In this document: piece after piece, positions 23,301 to 31,740 of the stretch
How the letters are laid out: every line of letters begins with the position of its first letter
Numbering within the stretch: the stretch's first letter is position 1
Source of the DNA: Gymnothorax reevesii
Lineage: Eukaryota > Chordata > Actinopteri > Anguilliformes > Muraenidae
Assembly (NCBI GenBank): GCA_029721435.1
Contig: CM056583.1
Location: forward strand, 92,274,575 to 92,338,574
Length of the DNA stretch: 64,000 nt
Direction: 5' to 3'
Notes under the pieces: model-generated
What the model saw: only the letters and a program-made list of their open reading frames with translations
Told to the model about the DNA's origin: nothing
Database searches by the model: none
Translations under genes and position numbers: made by a program

Positions 23301-26300
23301 AGAGACACGAAGGGGCGGAGTGTGGACAGGAGAAGGGAAACGAGAGGTTAATGACACAGACTGACATGAAGACTGTCGACTGAAGACCAGACTCCACACA
23401 CAAACCACACACCACTACAGCCACCTCGTTCCATAACAACTCCCCAACTCAACACTCAAACACTCTCTCCCCAGTGCGCACTGCTATTCACTCCAGTACA
23501 GTGACAATCTGATCTGAAAGTAGCTTTCATTTCAGGCCTAACTGGCACACTAATGCTGCCGATTCACTGCAGATATGTGGCACTCGAACCCGTGCAGCAG
23601 AGGTGTGGCAACTAACGTCAGGACGATGGAGCGGAGCCACAGACCGTATGAGAAGATGGACGAGGCAACGGTGACCTCACCATGGGTTTCGGCGTCCCTT
23701 TTAGGAAGCCTCAATTTTGGAATTTGAATTGCGCCATTCTGTCATTTTGAAACCGGATGCCATTCCTATTGGATGAGTGTGAACTGAAGGTGCAGGGAGG
23801 AGCGAGGGGTGGATCTACGGGTGGATCTGACCGTATCAGACAAGGACCAGAGGATAGCCACGCCCCTAAAGCATATACTGGCTTTATCCTTTATTCAAGT
23901 CGATTTGGGACTATAATGTACAAAAATTAACATCAAAATACATCAAAGGAGACTTGAAACTTACAATAGATGCAATAAAGTAATGTGAAAAATAAATCAG
24001 ATGGGAAAGTAGAATCATTTTCTCATAGACTTCTACAGGATTAAACTTCTTTCTACAACCACCAACGTCGCCATCAGCTGGCAATTAAATAGAATGCAAA
24101 TTTTGGACATTACCTCATTGGCCTCAGTTTTCAGACCTGAGTGCTGCGTCCATCTTTTAATACAGTCTATAATCCGAAGGAAGCGAGTCAGCCATCACTG
24201 CTGGAGAACAGCGACTGGATCATATGCAACCTTTACTCAGGCAGAACAGTCTGTTCAGTTCTGATGCCTGCACTGACATGTGCTCTCCGTCACAAATCTC
24301 CCAGGACTTCAGTATTTGCTGTAATGCAGAGTTGTACTGCAAAGGCGCACAGTTTTTGCAACACACCGACCCACGCAGATGAAAACCTTCCCAAAATGTT
24401 AGAAATGTTTGTCAATGAAATAACACTGGCGCAACAGCGCGAGAACGTTGTGTGCGTGGGATCGGTGCTCCCTGCAGCAATGCACTCATGAACTCTGACG
24501 GGACGGGTCTCTGACGGGACTGGTCTGAGGGCGAGGAGGACTCACGTGGAGCTGAGGAAGATGTTGGCCAGGTGAAAGAACCTCGCTCTGTACTTCACAT
24601 GGAACACAGATGGTTCCAGTAAACTGTACAGCTTCTTGTAGAAGTCGGGATACTCTCTGCAAACACACAGGCTCTCAGTCACCCAGTGCGCAAGCACCAC
24701 AGGGCCAATGAACAACTCTACACAAGAACAGGGCTAAATATCTTCAGAGAGGGACGAGCCTTCACTCACAGATTATGCTGGTGGATTAGCACAAAAAGCC
24801 CGTTCAGCGCCAATAAGCTTATAGCGCCCCCTTGTGAAAAAGATGAGAATAACATGGATTAGAACAGAACACAGTCAAGCTTATAGCGCCCCCTAGTGAA
24901 ATATACGGAAATAAAATGAATTCGAGCAGTACACAGACACAGGGCCCTCATTACACACTGCATATAACTGCACCGAAGCCAATACTGTTGAATCGTGTTA
25001 AAGGTTGTATCAGCGATTCCGAGCAAAAACATAATTTGTCACGAACAGGAGATTTTTCCTCACGAACTGTGAGCAGCTCCTCTCACGAGTGGGAGGTGAA
25101 AAACTCCAGTCTCTGTAGGCCACGTACAGCCAGGTAAACACTGAGAGAGATACACAAACTCATGGGGACGTACCAGCATCCTCAAACATCAGCAAAAGCG
25201 TTCCAGCGAATTGGAAGGCAGGGGTGGGTCTTCTGTACCAATTCCGTGCTCATGCATGACAAGTGGGTGGGACTGAGCAACGAAAGGAACTGGCAGTGGC
25301 ACGACTGATGCGGCAGAGTGAAGCATGGTGGAAGCTAAACTGAAAGAGAGACGCTCGAACGAGTGCATGTCGAGGAAAAAGGAACGCGATCGCAGCTATG
25401 CAAAGTCCCGAATAAACATAGGGAAAGCATACCAACGTTGGAGAGAATTCCGGGAGTGTAATGGTTTTAACTCTGACGCCCAGGTCGCCTAGTTTCTACC
25501 TGAGGTGAGTAGAGCTGGTGACAACTGGGCTGGATGTGAATCGTAAATTGTCATCCCAAGCATAATTGAGGGAAGCTCATGTATTGTTGTTATAAAGCCA
25601 TCTTGCATAGATCATGCTGGTCAGAATGAATCAAACAGTTGAGAGATCGATATTTCCTTTTGGAGCGAATTAGCAACCTTTGTTCACTCTTGGTTGGCAA
25701 GCTAGTGAGTTTGCTAATTCTGTCTGATCAAACCAGAGTCGTGTGTTAACATTTTTTATCTGGTCAGTAAAAGTTGAAGTTGAAAGTTGAAATTCGTTGA
25801 TGAATGTATAACCGCGTGATAAGTTTAGCTAAAAGTGGTGATCTAAGTGACATTGTTAATACTCATTTTGTAATGCCGAGCTAAGACACTTGTCAGATAC
25901 CTTGTTGCAGCACTAATGGTGTAAATTTGTTGTCTGGCAACAGTCGTCATTGTTGCCAACAGGCGTTTATCACAACGAGCTTTGGCAATTTATCCAGCTG
26001 AGTGAGCCATTCCTATACTGCTTTCACGCCGGCCGCAAAATGAATTTTTTGTGCGACAGATTACTTTCGAAGTCAATGCGAAGACGCAAATTTATTTGCA
26101 TCTTTGCATTGACTTTGAATGTAATCTGTCGCACAAAAAATTCGTTTCGGGTCCGGTGTGAAAGCAGCTTTACTCAGAAGTTCCACTTTAAGAAAAGCGC
26201 GTTCATGTTCCAAGCTTCTGAGGGGGAGGGGCGAGCGGCTCTGTTGTGTTTTGAGAGCGTTTCAACTGTCATCAATAGTAACGTCATATCGCTGACACAG

Positions 26301-29227
26301 CCATTAAATTCCAAGAAAAATATCACATGTACAGCTGGACTGTAAAGGAAATTCAAACGGAGAGAAATATACAAATTACAATCATCAGTAAACTCCAGAA
26401 ACGGCATCGATTCCGATGACACTGAAAACACTGGCAGTAAATGATGTTGCAAAGCCACGCACGCGCCAACGTTACTGTACATCAGCATTTCATCATGGAG
26501 CGAGACTCACCGACATCATAGGCCGCAGTCAGGAAGTCGATCATGAGGGAGGGTTTACTCATGTGGGGCAGGATACTGTCGTGCAGAATCACCAACACTT
26601 TCTTATACATGCTGCTCGGCAACTGCGAGGGGGGCGGGGCGGGACACCGGTGTCAGAGGCGGGGCTTGCTGACAAGAGGAGGGGCTTCTCACTGGGCTCA
26701 GCCATTCAGAGGCTTACCTTGTATTTCAGGAAGCAGAGCCACATTCGCTCAAACGCGCGCTTGTGTTCCTACAGAGGGGGGATTGAACGGTCAGTGAGAC
26801 GGTCGAGCTGCGGTACACAGTCAAGGAATAATGCAGACAAAGACCAGATCCAAGTTCACCTTTAACTTCGCAGCTTTCCAGTCCTCCTGTTTCGCTGAAA
26901 ACAAAGCACAGGGGACGACGCTCATGAAGGTCACCAAATGCACAGGAGACGACGCTCATGAAGGTCACCAAATGCACAGGAGACGACGCTCATGAAGGTC
27001 ACCAAATGCACAGGAGACGACGCTCATGAAGGTCACCAAATGCACAGGAGACGACGCTCATGAAGGTCACCAAATGCACAGGAGACGACGCTCATGAAGG
27101 TCACCAAATGCACAGGGGACGACGCTCATGAAGGTCACCAAATGCACAGGAGACGACGCTCATGAAGGTCACCAAATGCACAGGGGACGACGCTCATGAA
27201 GGTCACCAAATGCACAGGAGACGACGCTCATGAAGGTCACCAGATGCACAGGAGACGACGCTCATGAAGGTCACCAAATGCACAGGGGACGACGCTCATG
27301 AAGGTCACCAAATGCACAGGAGACGACGCTCATGAAGGTCACCAGATGCACAGGAGACGACGCTCATGAAGGTCACCAAATGCACAGGAGACGACGCTCA
27401 TGAAGGTCACCAAATGCACAGGAGACGACGCTCATGAAGGTCACCAAATGCACAGGAGACGACACTCATGAAGGTCACCAAATGCACAGGAGACGACGCT
27501 CATGAAGGTCACCAAATGCACAGGAGACGACGCTCATGAAGGTCACCAAATGCACAGGAGACGACGCTCATGAAGGTCACCAAATGAAAGTTCATATATC
27601 ACTTCCTATATGCCTCCAATACAAACCTACACCCCATCTGTAATGATTTTGCTGATATAAGTCATTGAAATTTCACTGAAAAGTTTTGCTGTTGAAGGTC
27701 ACTGAAGGTCAAGTCCAGGGTCACCAAATTAAACATCATACATGACTTCCTATATGCTCACAATACAAATCAAAGCTCCATCTGTAATAGTTTTGGTGAT
27801 AGAGGCCATTGAAATTTCACTGTGAAGTTTGACCTTTGAAGGTCGCCCAAGGTCAAGTTCAAGGCCACCAAATAAAAGTTTGTATAAGATAAGATATAAG
27901 ATAAACTTTATTGAACCCCATGGGGTAATTTGTCCTCTGCATTTGACCCATCCTACAGTTAGGAGCAGTGGGCAGCCACAGAGCAGCGCCTGGGGACCAA
28001 CTCCAGTTCTAAAACCATTGCCTTGGTCAGGGGTTGTGGCAGGAGTGTCCCGATGATGCATGTTTTTGTGGGTGAAGGAAACCGGCGTACCCGGAGGAAA
28101 CCCACGCGAACACAGGGAGAACGTACAAACTCCACACAGACAGGCCCAGGCTGGATTCGAACCAACAACCTGTTCAATACACATATGTTCCCAATCTTCA
28201 ACATTCTCAAGCTAAGAAACCTTTGAAAATTGTAACATTTTGCTTTGACCTTTCAAGGTCATCTGAGGTCAACTTTAACACAACCAATATGTAGGTCATA
28301 CATAACTTCCTATACGTTAATAATACAAAAAACTTGATCTCTATCTGCAACCATTTAGCTTCCACTGGCCATTTGGCCCATTCTCCATAAGACCCAATGT
28401 TAAAGTACAGCTCCCCCACGACACCCACTTCCGTCGATTCAATCATAATGGCACTTGCACTGTAACTTGGCGGAACCAAGGTAAGTTGATTGCCTGATCT
28501 CGAAAAAAAAGCGGTGCCAGGCACAACAAACCCCGCCCCTCGCACATACTGTCACCGACTTTTCCTACATTAAATACGGATCTATTCTGGGTCAGTGGTA
28601 ATCCGTAAACACAGTTTGGGGTGAATCTGGGCATAAGTTTGGCGGTTAACAAACACACAAACAAACAAATCGAACCAAAAACAATACCCCTTGCCCTCCC
28701 TCTTCAGGCGGGGCGGGGTAAAAATGTTCCAGATGACACATCACGACAATAGCCAAACAGCCCATAGGGCCGGTAAGCTAAAACAGAACGGATTGATAAC
28801 CTTTCAGTTTTCCCTTAAGGAGGGAAAAAACATTTTTTTAGATTGTAGGACAGTGTCACACAGATATTCTCTATCTGCTGGTGACAGCGCTTCACTGAAG
28901 CTACATCACACCTGTACTGAGAGAAATATTCAAACCCAGGACGCCATGTGTTTATGGCCTGAGCCTCACATCAAATGGAAAATACTGATCTTATACTTTT
29001 GAACATCAATTTATACACATTTCCCAGTAATTCAGCAGGACTTATTTGGGATTGTTAGAAACCTTGGGATCTGCACTGCAATTTTAAATAAGCAGTTCTG
29101 AATACAGCAGCTGTATTTTTTGGGTGGAGGTCCATTGGTTTTATGGAGTTAAATCGAGAAATCTATAATTTACTTATTCCCGAAGTCAATCCCAGAATGT
29201 ACTGGTCTGAAGTAAGGAACAAACACA

Positions 29228-29265
<38 letters not shown>

Positions 29266-31733
29266 AACAGACAATGGAGGGGCTCTAAATGGCCAATGTT
29301 GCAGGGCTGTGGTTCATAAAGTGTCATTTCTAACATGTAGCAGAACAGTGTCTGGGTGAGTTGGGCACGGAGAGAGACCCGTCCTGAGCTGAACTCACCG
29401 GCCTGCTTCACCAGGAAGTTGGACAGCTCAGCTTCCTGTGCAGGCATACAGATGCTGGAGATGAGGAGGAAGGCGTTTCCCTGATAAACTGGCAGCACCG
29501 CCTGGAGGAGACGACACAGTGTGACATCCCACAAATAAAGAGTCCAAAAACGTACAAATCAACAAACGTGTGATCACCATCCTTAACACTTTACTGCGTG
29601 CCAATTTGGATTAAACACTCATCACACATGATTAAAAGCAAGATTCAAGAAGAGCGAACTTACAATAAAAATACTCGTTAATGGGTCAAATCTACAATCA
29701 AAGCAAAACCCTTGGTACACTCGTGTTGCAGTTTTAGTGATGCAAACAGTTATTGCAAAACGTCTTTTGTAAGTTTGCTGCGGACACAAACGCATAGACT
29801 GACAGACTTGAGGACCACAATAGGACTTTGGAAAATTGTTCTCCGAGGGGTAAAATCTGTAATCCCACAAGAACAAGCCACAGACAGAAGGTTAAACTGG
29901 CAGATCCATCAGGCACAAGCGCCGCACATTACACAAAGACTGTAGTGCCAAGCAGGTAGAGCAGCACCGACGCCAGACCAACGCCGCCGGCACCGGCGCC
30001 AGGCCAGGCCAACGCCACCGGCACCGACGCCGACGCCAGGCCAACGCCGCCGGCACTGACGCCAGGCCAACGCCGCCAGCACTACAGCCTCGGGCGGGAC
30101 AGGTTTACCCCTTTAGCTTTCTCCATCACCCGGACCACACTGTCGCTGATGGAGCTCATGACATAGTAGCGCACGTCCTCCATCTCCACAAACTCCTGAA
30201 ACCTGGAAATGAGCAGAGCCATGTCGTCCTCCTCTGCCAGCAGCTGTCCCACCACCGCCTTTGGAGACACAGGCACTGCACACTCAGTAACACTCACATA
30301 CACACACAGTAAGAGGCACACATGGATTCCCATCCAGATAATCACCAACCAACTCCTATTTCAATCAACACTTCCCCACAGTGAACATGTAATATTCATT
30401 ACCTGTGGTGTGCTAAAAACACTGCTGGGTTTGTTACAGAAGGTGCTTCCCTCTCTACGCTGCTAAGAAACCCACCTTCAAAAGCTCTCTGGGAAAGTGG
30501 TAGTGCTCCTCCCAATCCACATCTGTGAGAGGAAACTTGCCCTCCATCATGACAAACTTCATCAAGGCGACCAGGGCACTTTCCTATGGCACAAACACAT
30601 ACCGCACATACAACTTCCAAACAAATGTCAGGGCCACCATCCAACTGGTTGTTCTAGGAATATTAAATTAAGGGCGGTCTTGGCACAACACATTTGAATG
30701 CTTTCTCAATGTCGGCAAAACAAAGTCCAAGAAATGGCAGAACAAATTGCTGTGATAAAATGTTCCCGCTGAACAGAATACCGAAGGCGGTGAAACCGCG
30801 CTGTTCTCCCTCACCTTGACCCGGAAGGACTCGTGTTGAATCAGCTGCAGCAGCAGGTCCACGCAGCTGTTGTAGCGATGACGCATAAATATGCGGTATT
30901 TCTGTTCAGCGCTGTGATCAGCTAACAAGACAAACATCAATATGAATACATTTATTTCTATATGGTACATAAAACTAACATTGATTAATAAGTCACGGCA
31001 GAATATCCAGATCGAATCGTGTGTATTTTCAGCAGAATCGGTGACATGTCCAGTATTACTCTGGACGCCGGGTATAATCCGTCCCAACCCCCCCTCGTTA
31101 TTTTTGTATGGTTGTTTTCGAAGAACCAAGGCATGGGAAATGGATTCCGAATGTCAGGGAAGGCAGCGAGCATATTTATTTATCCGAGTTCCGTCGGAGT
31201 GAAAAATATCCATTTTGCAAGACAATACATGCCCAGCAACGACGTAAATTACAACAGTTCAAAAATAAAAGTAATACATGGAGCTTAATATCCAAGTCAT
31301 CGTACAAGATTGTTCGGTTTCGGATAAGAGGAAGAGTAAGTGGCCCACCGGAGTGCAGGTCCTCCTCACTGGGCAGCTTCCCAACGAACAGGTCTCCCCT
31401 CTTCAGCAGCGAGCAGAACAGCTTGTTGCAAGAATTGACCGCACAAACAACATCTGTGTCTTTCTGGACCTTAGAAGAGAACTTACTTCTGTTACACCCT
31501 GAAGGCTGGAATTATACATGACAATCATTGCCAAGTTTACACAAACATTTACATCTCTTCAAATACAGCTGTTTACTTACTTGTAAATACTCAAGAATAT
31601 CAAAAACATAATTCGCATGCTTCCTATTATTGATAATCAGGTCCACTTTATTGTTCATGTCCTTTTTGGCCGATTTTTTCTCAGTACTTTCTGGCTGGTC
31701 CATGCTCACGCTGCTGTTCGTGGGAGCCGCCAT
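5202..31733 (-). CDS. noc4l: NOC4L, nucleolar complex protein 4 homolog (15 coding exons)
   Basis: NOC4L acts in the nucleolus with NOP14 in small (40S) ribosomal subunit assembly and export. Coding exons in transcript order: 31733-31581, 31469-31349, 30921-30815, 30583-30476, 30258-30109, 29501-29399, 26894-26860, 26768-26718, 26622-26511, 24830-24770, 24656-24546, 23294-23131, 18478-18396, 13241-13128, 5321-5202. All introns are GT-AG, all phases match, and the sum is 1593 bases (530 codons plus stop), close to the human protein's 516 residues and exon number. Key blocks: VFDILEYLQ (41-51), MRHRYNSC (about 102-110), HDSILPHMSKPSLMIDFL (about 290-307), and the CBF/NOC-domain core LLALNGLFVLIH, FHVKYRARFFHLA and PFICNLIRRHPACRVLVHRP. 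No break was found. Introns are heavily loaded with minisatellites. The start codon is Met before AAPTNSS in an ATGGCGGC context; a LINE tail ends right before it. Identity is by recognition of family sequence, not by a database search. Confidence 0.95.
5342..5490. repeat. CA microsatellite and CA-rich tract
   Basis: A pure CA run at 5342-5369, then interrupted CA/TA-rich sequence, starting about 20 bases upstream (sense) of the exon 15 acceptor. Confidence 0.95.
5511..12702. repeat. 78-bp minisatellite, about 92 units, in noc4l intron 14
   Basis: The unit runs from ATCACTCTCCTCTCTGTCTG to CTCACTGAGATTACTGCC and is 78 bp. Copies differ by a few substitutions (GCTATAG versus ACTATAG, GAGACCTC versus GAGGCCTC, ATCACTC versus ATCGCTC). 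Rare variants recur at exact multiples of the unit: GAGCCAAAAAC at 7268, 8750 and 9764, and GCTATATTTC at 8424, 9438 and 10920, so blocks of 13 and 19 units were duplicated. A few early units (about 6350-6650) are divergent in length. Because 78 is a multiple of three, one frame stays open over the first part; this is not a gene. Confidence 0.97.
12703..13089. other. noc4l intron 14, unique part
   Basis: Non-array intron sequence between the 78-bp array and the G run. It holds a short GACA run at 12971-12992. Nothing else recognised. Confidence 0.5.
13090..13109. repeat. Homopolymer of 20 G
   Basis: Twenty consecutive G on the plus strand (C on the noc4l sense strand), 18 bases inside intron 14 from the exon 14 donor. 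Confidence 0.97.
13128..13241 (-). CDS. noc4l: noc4l exon 14
   Basis: Acceptor CCCTCAG, donor GTGAGA. Codes residues 454-491 (TLQKHYHPDVAKAAMAINKP to LLELSAYE). A 20-base C run on the sense strand starts 18 bases after the donor. Confidence 0.94.
13461..13674. mobile_element. hAT-type MITE with 8-bp target duplication
   Basis: The ends are CAGTGCTTCTCAAACC and its near-inverse GGCTTTGAGAAACACTG. The element is a long imperfect hairpin (CTGGAGGACCACCTG opposite CAGGTGGTCCTCCAG). Flanking 8-mers CTCTACGG at 13453-13460 and 13675-13682 are identical. TIR type and 8-bp duplication fit hAT. It is too short to code. Lies in noc4l intron 13. Confidence 0.92.
13815..14655. mobile_element. hAT-like element fragment, sister of 35206-36055
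   Basis: Shares long blocks with 35270-36050 partly in direct and partly in inverted order: CATTTGCATACAGCCAATCA then GGACCGCTGAAGGAGTGTCT appears here in plus sense and at about 35990-36050 as its reverse complement, while the ATTCATCGGATTTTGTTCGG-like block near 14525 matches the reverse of about 35525. Its left part is built of CGGGA and GGGATGGGAGT motifs. No transposase frame is visible. Classification rests on the hAT-like terminus of the sister copy. Confidence 0.55.
14664..15850. repeat. 32-bp G-rich minisatellite (noc4l intron 13)
   Basis: About 37 units of 32 bp. Each contains GGGAGCGGGATGGGAGTGGG then AGTGACTTTACT, so nearly every unit carries four G runs of three with loops of 2-3 bases, a canonical G-quadruplex motif on the plus strand (the noc4l template strand). 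It begins where the hAT-like fragment ends, and the unit resembles that element's GGGATGGGAGT-CAACTTTACC segment near 13860. Confidence 0.95.
15866..18331. repeat. 37-bp G-rich minisatellite (noc4l intron 13)
   Basis: About 66 units of 37 bp, each GTGGGAGTGGGACGGGGACA then GGACACA(C/G)ATTCTCTC(C/T). Shorter units with ACAGGACAGGACA are interspersed. It follows the 32-bp array directly and shares its GGGAGTGGGA core. Because 37 is not a multiple of three and the unit lacks stops in any frame, open frames of 850-920 codons exist on both strands; they are artefacts. Confidence 0.96.
18396..18478 (-). CDS. noc4l: noc4l exon 13
   Basis: Acceptor TCTACAG, donor GTGAGC. Codes PCDDPYLMQEEDPAHSQALL then SSLWELQ. 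The 37-bp array begins about 65 bases after the donor. Confidence 0.94.
18570..19400. other. noc4l intron 12, non-array part
   Basis: AT-rich unique-looking intron between exon 13 and the 32-bp array. No gene, RNA or repeat structure recognised. Confidence 0.5.
19410..22093. repeat. About 32-bp GC-rich minisatellite (noc4l intron 12)
   Basis: Some 80 units of the form GGGACAGGGCGGCGGTGGCA then GTGTG(T/C)G(T/C)GTTT, with one- to four-base length variants (GGTACAGGCTGC.., GGTGGCGGTGGTGGC..) and a TGTATGAGTATTT variant. Blocks of variants repeat in the same order (compare about 20600-21000 with 21240-21500). G-rich strand is the plus (template) strand. Long open frames on both strands are non-coding. 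Confidence 0.95.
22094..23111. repeat. 30-bp GC-rich minisatellite (noc4l intron 12)
   Basis: About 34 units ending about 20 bases from the exon 12 donor. The core 22331-22730 is a run of essentially identical units (GGTGTGTGCTTGATAGCGGG then TGGCGGGGGT); outer units vary. Homogeneity of the core implies very recent expansion. Shares GTGTGT..TTGGTA motifs with the neighbouring 32-bp array. Confidence 0.96.
23131..23294 (-). CDS. noc4l: noc4l exon 12
   Basis: Acceptor CCTCAG, donor GTACAA. Codes residues 371-425, including YLVAAFAKRLSQLSLTAPP and PFICNLIRRHPACRVLVHRP, the best-conserved part of the CBF/NOC domain. The 30-bp GC-rich array ends about 20 bases after the donor. Confidence 0.96.
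23295..24545. other. noc4l intron 11
   Basis: No repeat family or additional exon recognised. Confidence 0.5.
24546..24656 (-). CDS. noc4l: noc4l exon 11
   Basis: Acceptor TTTGCAG, donor GTGAGT. Codes residues 334-370, EYPDFYKKLYSLLEPSVFHV then KYRARFFHLANIFLSS, with two bases of codon 371. Confidence 0.95.
24770..24830 (-). CDS. noc4l: noc4l exon 10 (61 bases)
   Basis: Acceptor CACAAG followed by GGGGCGCTATAAGC, donor GTGAGT. Codes GGAISLLALNGLFVLIHQHN, a highly conserved segment. The acceptor and the first exon bases are duplicated 62 bp upstream in the intron. The acceptor trinucleotide AAG is weaker than CAG. Confidence 0.92.
24815..24938. repeat. 62-bp tandem duplication over the exon 10 splice acceptor
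   Basis: AAGCTTATAGCGCCCCC starts at 24815 and again at 24877, 62 bp apart, and the intervening sequence is alike (AGAACAGAACACAGTC versus CGAGCAGTACACAGAC). The first copy contains the last intron bases and first 16 exon bases of noc4l exon 10; the second lies wholly in intron 9. Each copy carries CAC(A/T)AGGGGGCGC on the minus strand. Confidence 0.9.
26018..26167. mobile_element. 150-bp hairpin (foldback MITE) in noc4l intron 9
   Basis: CTGCTTTCACGCCGG at the left is inverted as CCGGTGTGAAAGCAG at the right, and the stem continues through TTTTTTGTGCGACAGATTAC to a small loop. Such short foldback elements are common in fish. No clear target duplication. Confidence 0.8.
26511..26622 (-). CDS. 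noc4l: noc4l exon 9
   Basis: Acceptor CTCGCAG, donor GTGAGT. Codes residues 277-313 (SMYKKVLVILHDSILPHM, then PSLMIDFL) and one base of codon 314. Confidence 0.94.
26718..26768 (-). CDS. noc4l: noc4l exon 8
   Basis: Acceptor CTGTAG, donor GTAAGC. Codes EHKRAFERMWLCFLKYK (residues 260-276), phase 0 at both ends. Confidence 0.93.
26860..26894 (-). CDS. noc4l: noc4l exon 7 (35 bases)
   Basis: Acceptor TTTCAG, donor GTGAAC. A micro-exon coding KQEDWKAAKLK, which matches the family's WDTWKVAHLK block. The 34-bp minisatellite begins 12 bases upstream of it. Confidence 0.9.
26907..27586. repeat. 34-bp minisatellite, exactly 20 units (noc4l intron 6)
   Basis: Unit CACAGGAGACGACGCTCATG then AAGGTCACCAAATG, 34 bp, 680 bp in all, nearly uniform. 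It starts 12 bases upstream of the micro-exon 7 acceptor. The GAAGGTCACCAAAT part matches the start of the degenerate repeats that follow at 27587. Confidence 0.97.
27587..28390. repeat. Degenerate GAAGGTCA-type repeats with a retroposon-like insert
   Basis: Three degenerate units (about 27587-27720, 27721-27880, 28228-28390) share CATACATGACTTCCTATA-like and CCATCTGTAAT-like blocks. Between the second and third lies a sequence from about 27886 to 28190 that begins with AGATAAGATATAAGATAAAC and contains GGAGGAAACCCACGCGAACA, a common fish interspersed repeat; I cannot name the family with certainty. Confidence 0.6.
28391..29222. other. noc4l intron 6, remainder
   Basis: No recognisable exon or element. 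Confidence 0.5.
29223..29264. repeat. CA microsatellite
   Basis: A CA run of about 20 repeats in noc4l intron 6. Confidence 0.97.
29399..29501 (-). CDS. noc4l: noc4l exon 6
   Basis: Acceptor CTCCAG, donor GTGAGT. Codes residues 214-247 (YQGNAFLLISSICMP..LSNFLVKQA) plus the first base of codon 248. Confidence 0.92.
29951..30083. repeat. GC-rich short minisatellite beside noc4l exon 5
   Basis: About five imperfect units of GCCGGCACCGACGCCAGGCC followed by AACGCC, in intron 5 close to the exon 5 donor. Confidence 0.85.
30109..30258 (-). CDS. noc4l: noc4l exon 5
   Basis: Acceptor CCAAAG, donor GTAAAC. Codes residues 164-213 (AVVGQLL..RFQEFVEMEDVRYYVM). A GC-rich minisatellite starts 26 bases after the donor. 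Confidence 0.92.
30476..30583 (-). CDS. noc4l: noc4l exon 4
   Basis: Acceptor CCATAG, donor GTGGGT. Codes residues 128-163 in phase 0: ESALVALMKFV..FPRELLK, aligning with ALSALLKFV..LFPRELFK of the human protein. Confidence 0.92.
30815..30921 (-). CDS. noc4l: noc4l exon 3
   Basis: Acceptor TTGTTAG at 30922-30923 is chosen over a nearer CACAG because only it keeps the frame from exon 2. Codes residues 92-127 with KYRIFMRHRYNSC and HESFRVK; donor GTGAGG. Confidence 0.9.
31349..31469 (-). CDS. noc4l: noc4l exon 2
   Basis: Acceptor TCTAAG, donor GTGGGC. Codes residues 52-91 including LFCSLLKRGDLFVGKLPSEE, matching the family block LF..LLERGELFVGQLPSEE. Ends with one base of codon 92. Confidence 0.93.
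31581..31733 (-). CDS. noc4l: noc4l exon 1
   Basis: Codes residues 1-51, from ATG (31733) to ..DILEYLQ, followed by donor GTAAGT. The lysine-rich N-terminal part (about residues 15-40) precedes the conserved block. A second Met is at residue 11. The exon ends in phase 0. Confidence 0.92.
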
Positions 31734-31740
31734 TTTTTTT

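Noticed and set aside
19222..23308. Open frames of 400-1318 codons over the 32-bp and 30-bp arrays
   Set aside because: Repeat artefacts on both strands. Only the N-terminal part of one of them (23294-23131) is real, being noc4l exon 12.
25250..25435. Possible extra noc4l exon in intron 9
   Set aside because: No match to the NOC4L protein; exons 9 and 10 join in phase without it.
30911..30918. CACAG acceptor for noc4l exon 3 at the GATCACAG site
   Set aside because: Using it would break the phase with exon 2; the TTAG ten bases upstream (sense) keeps the frame and has a better pyrimidine tract.
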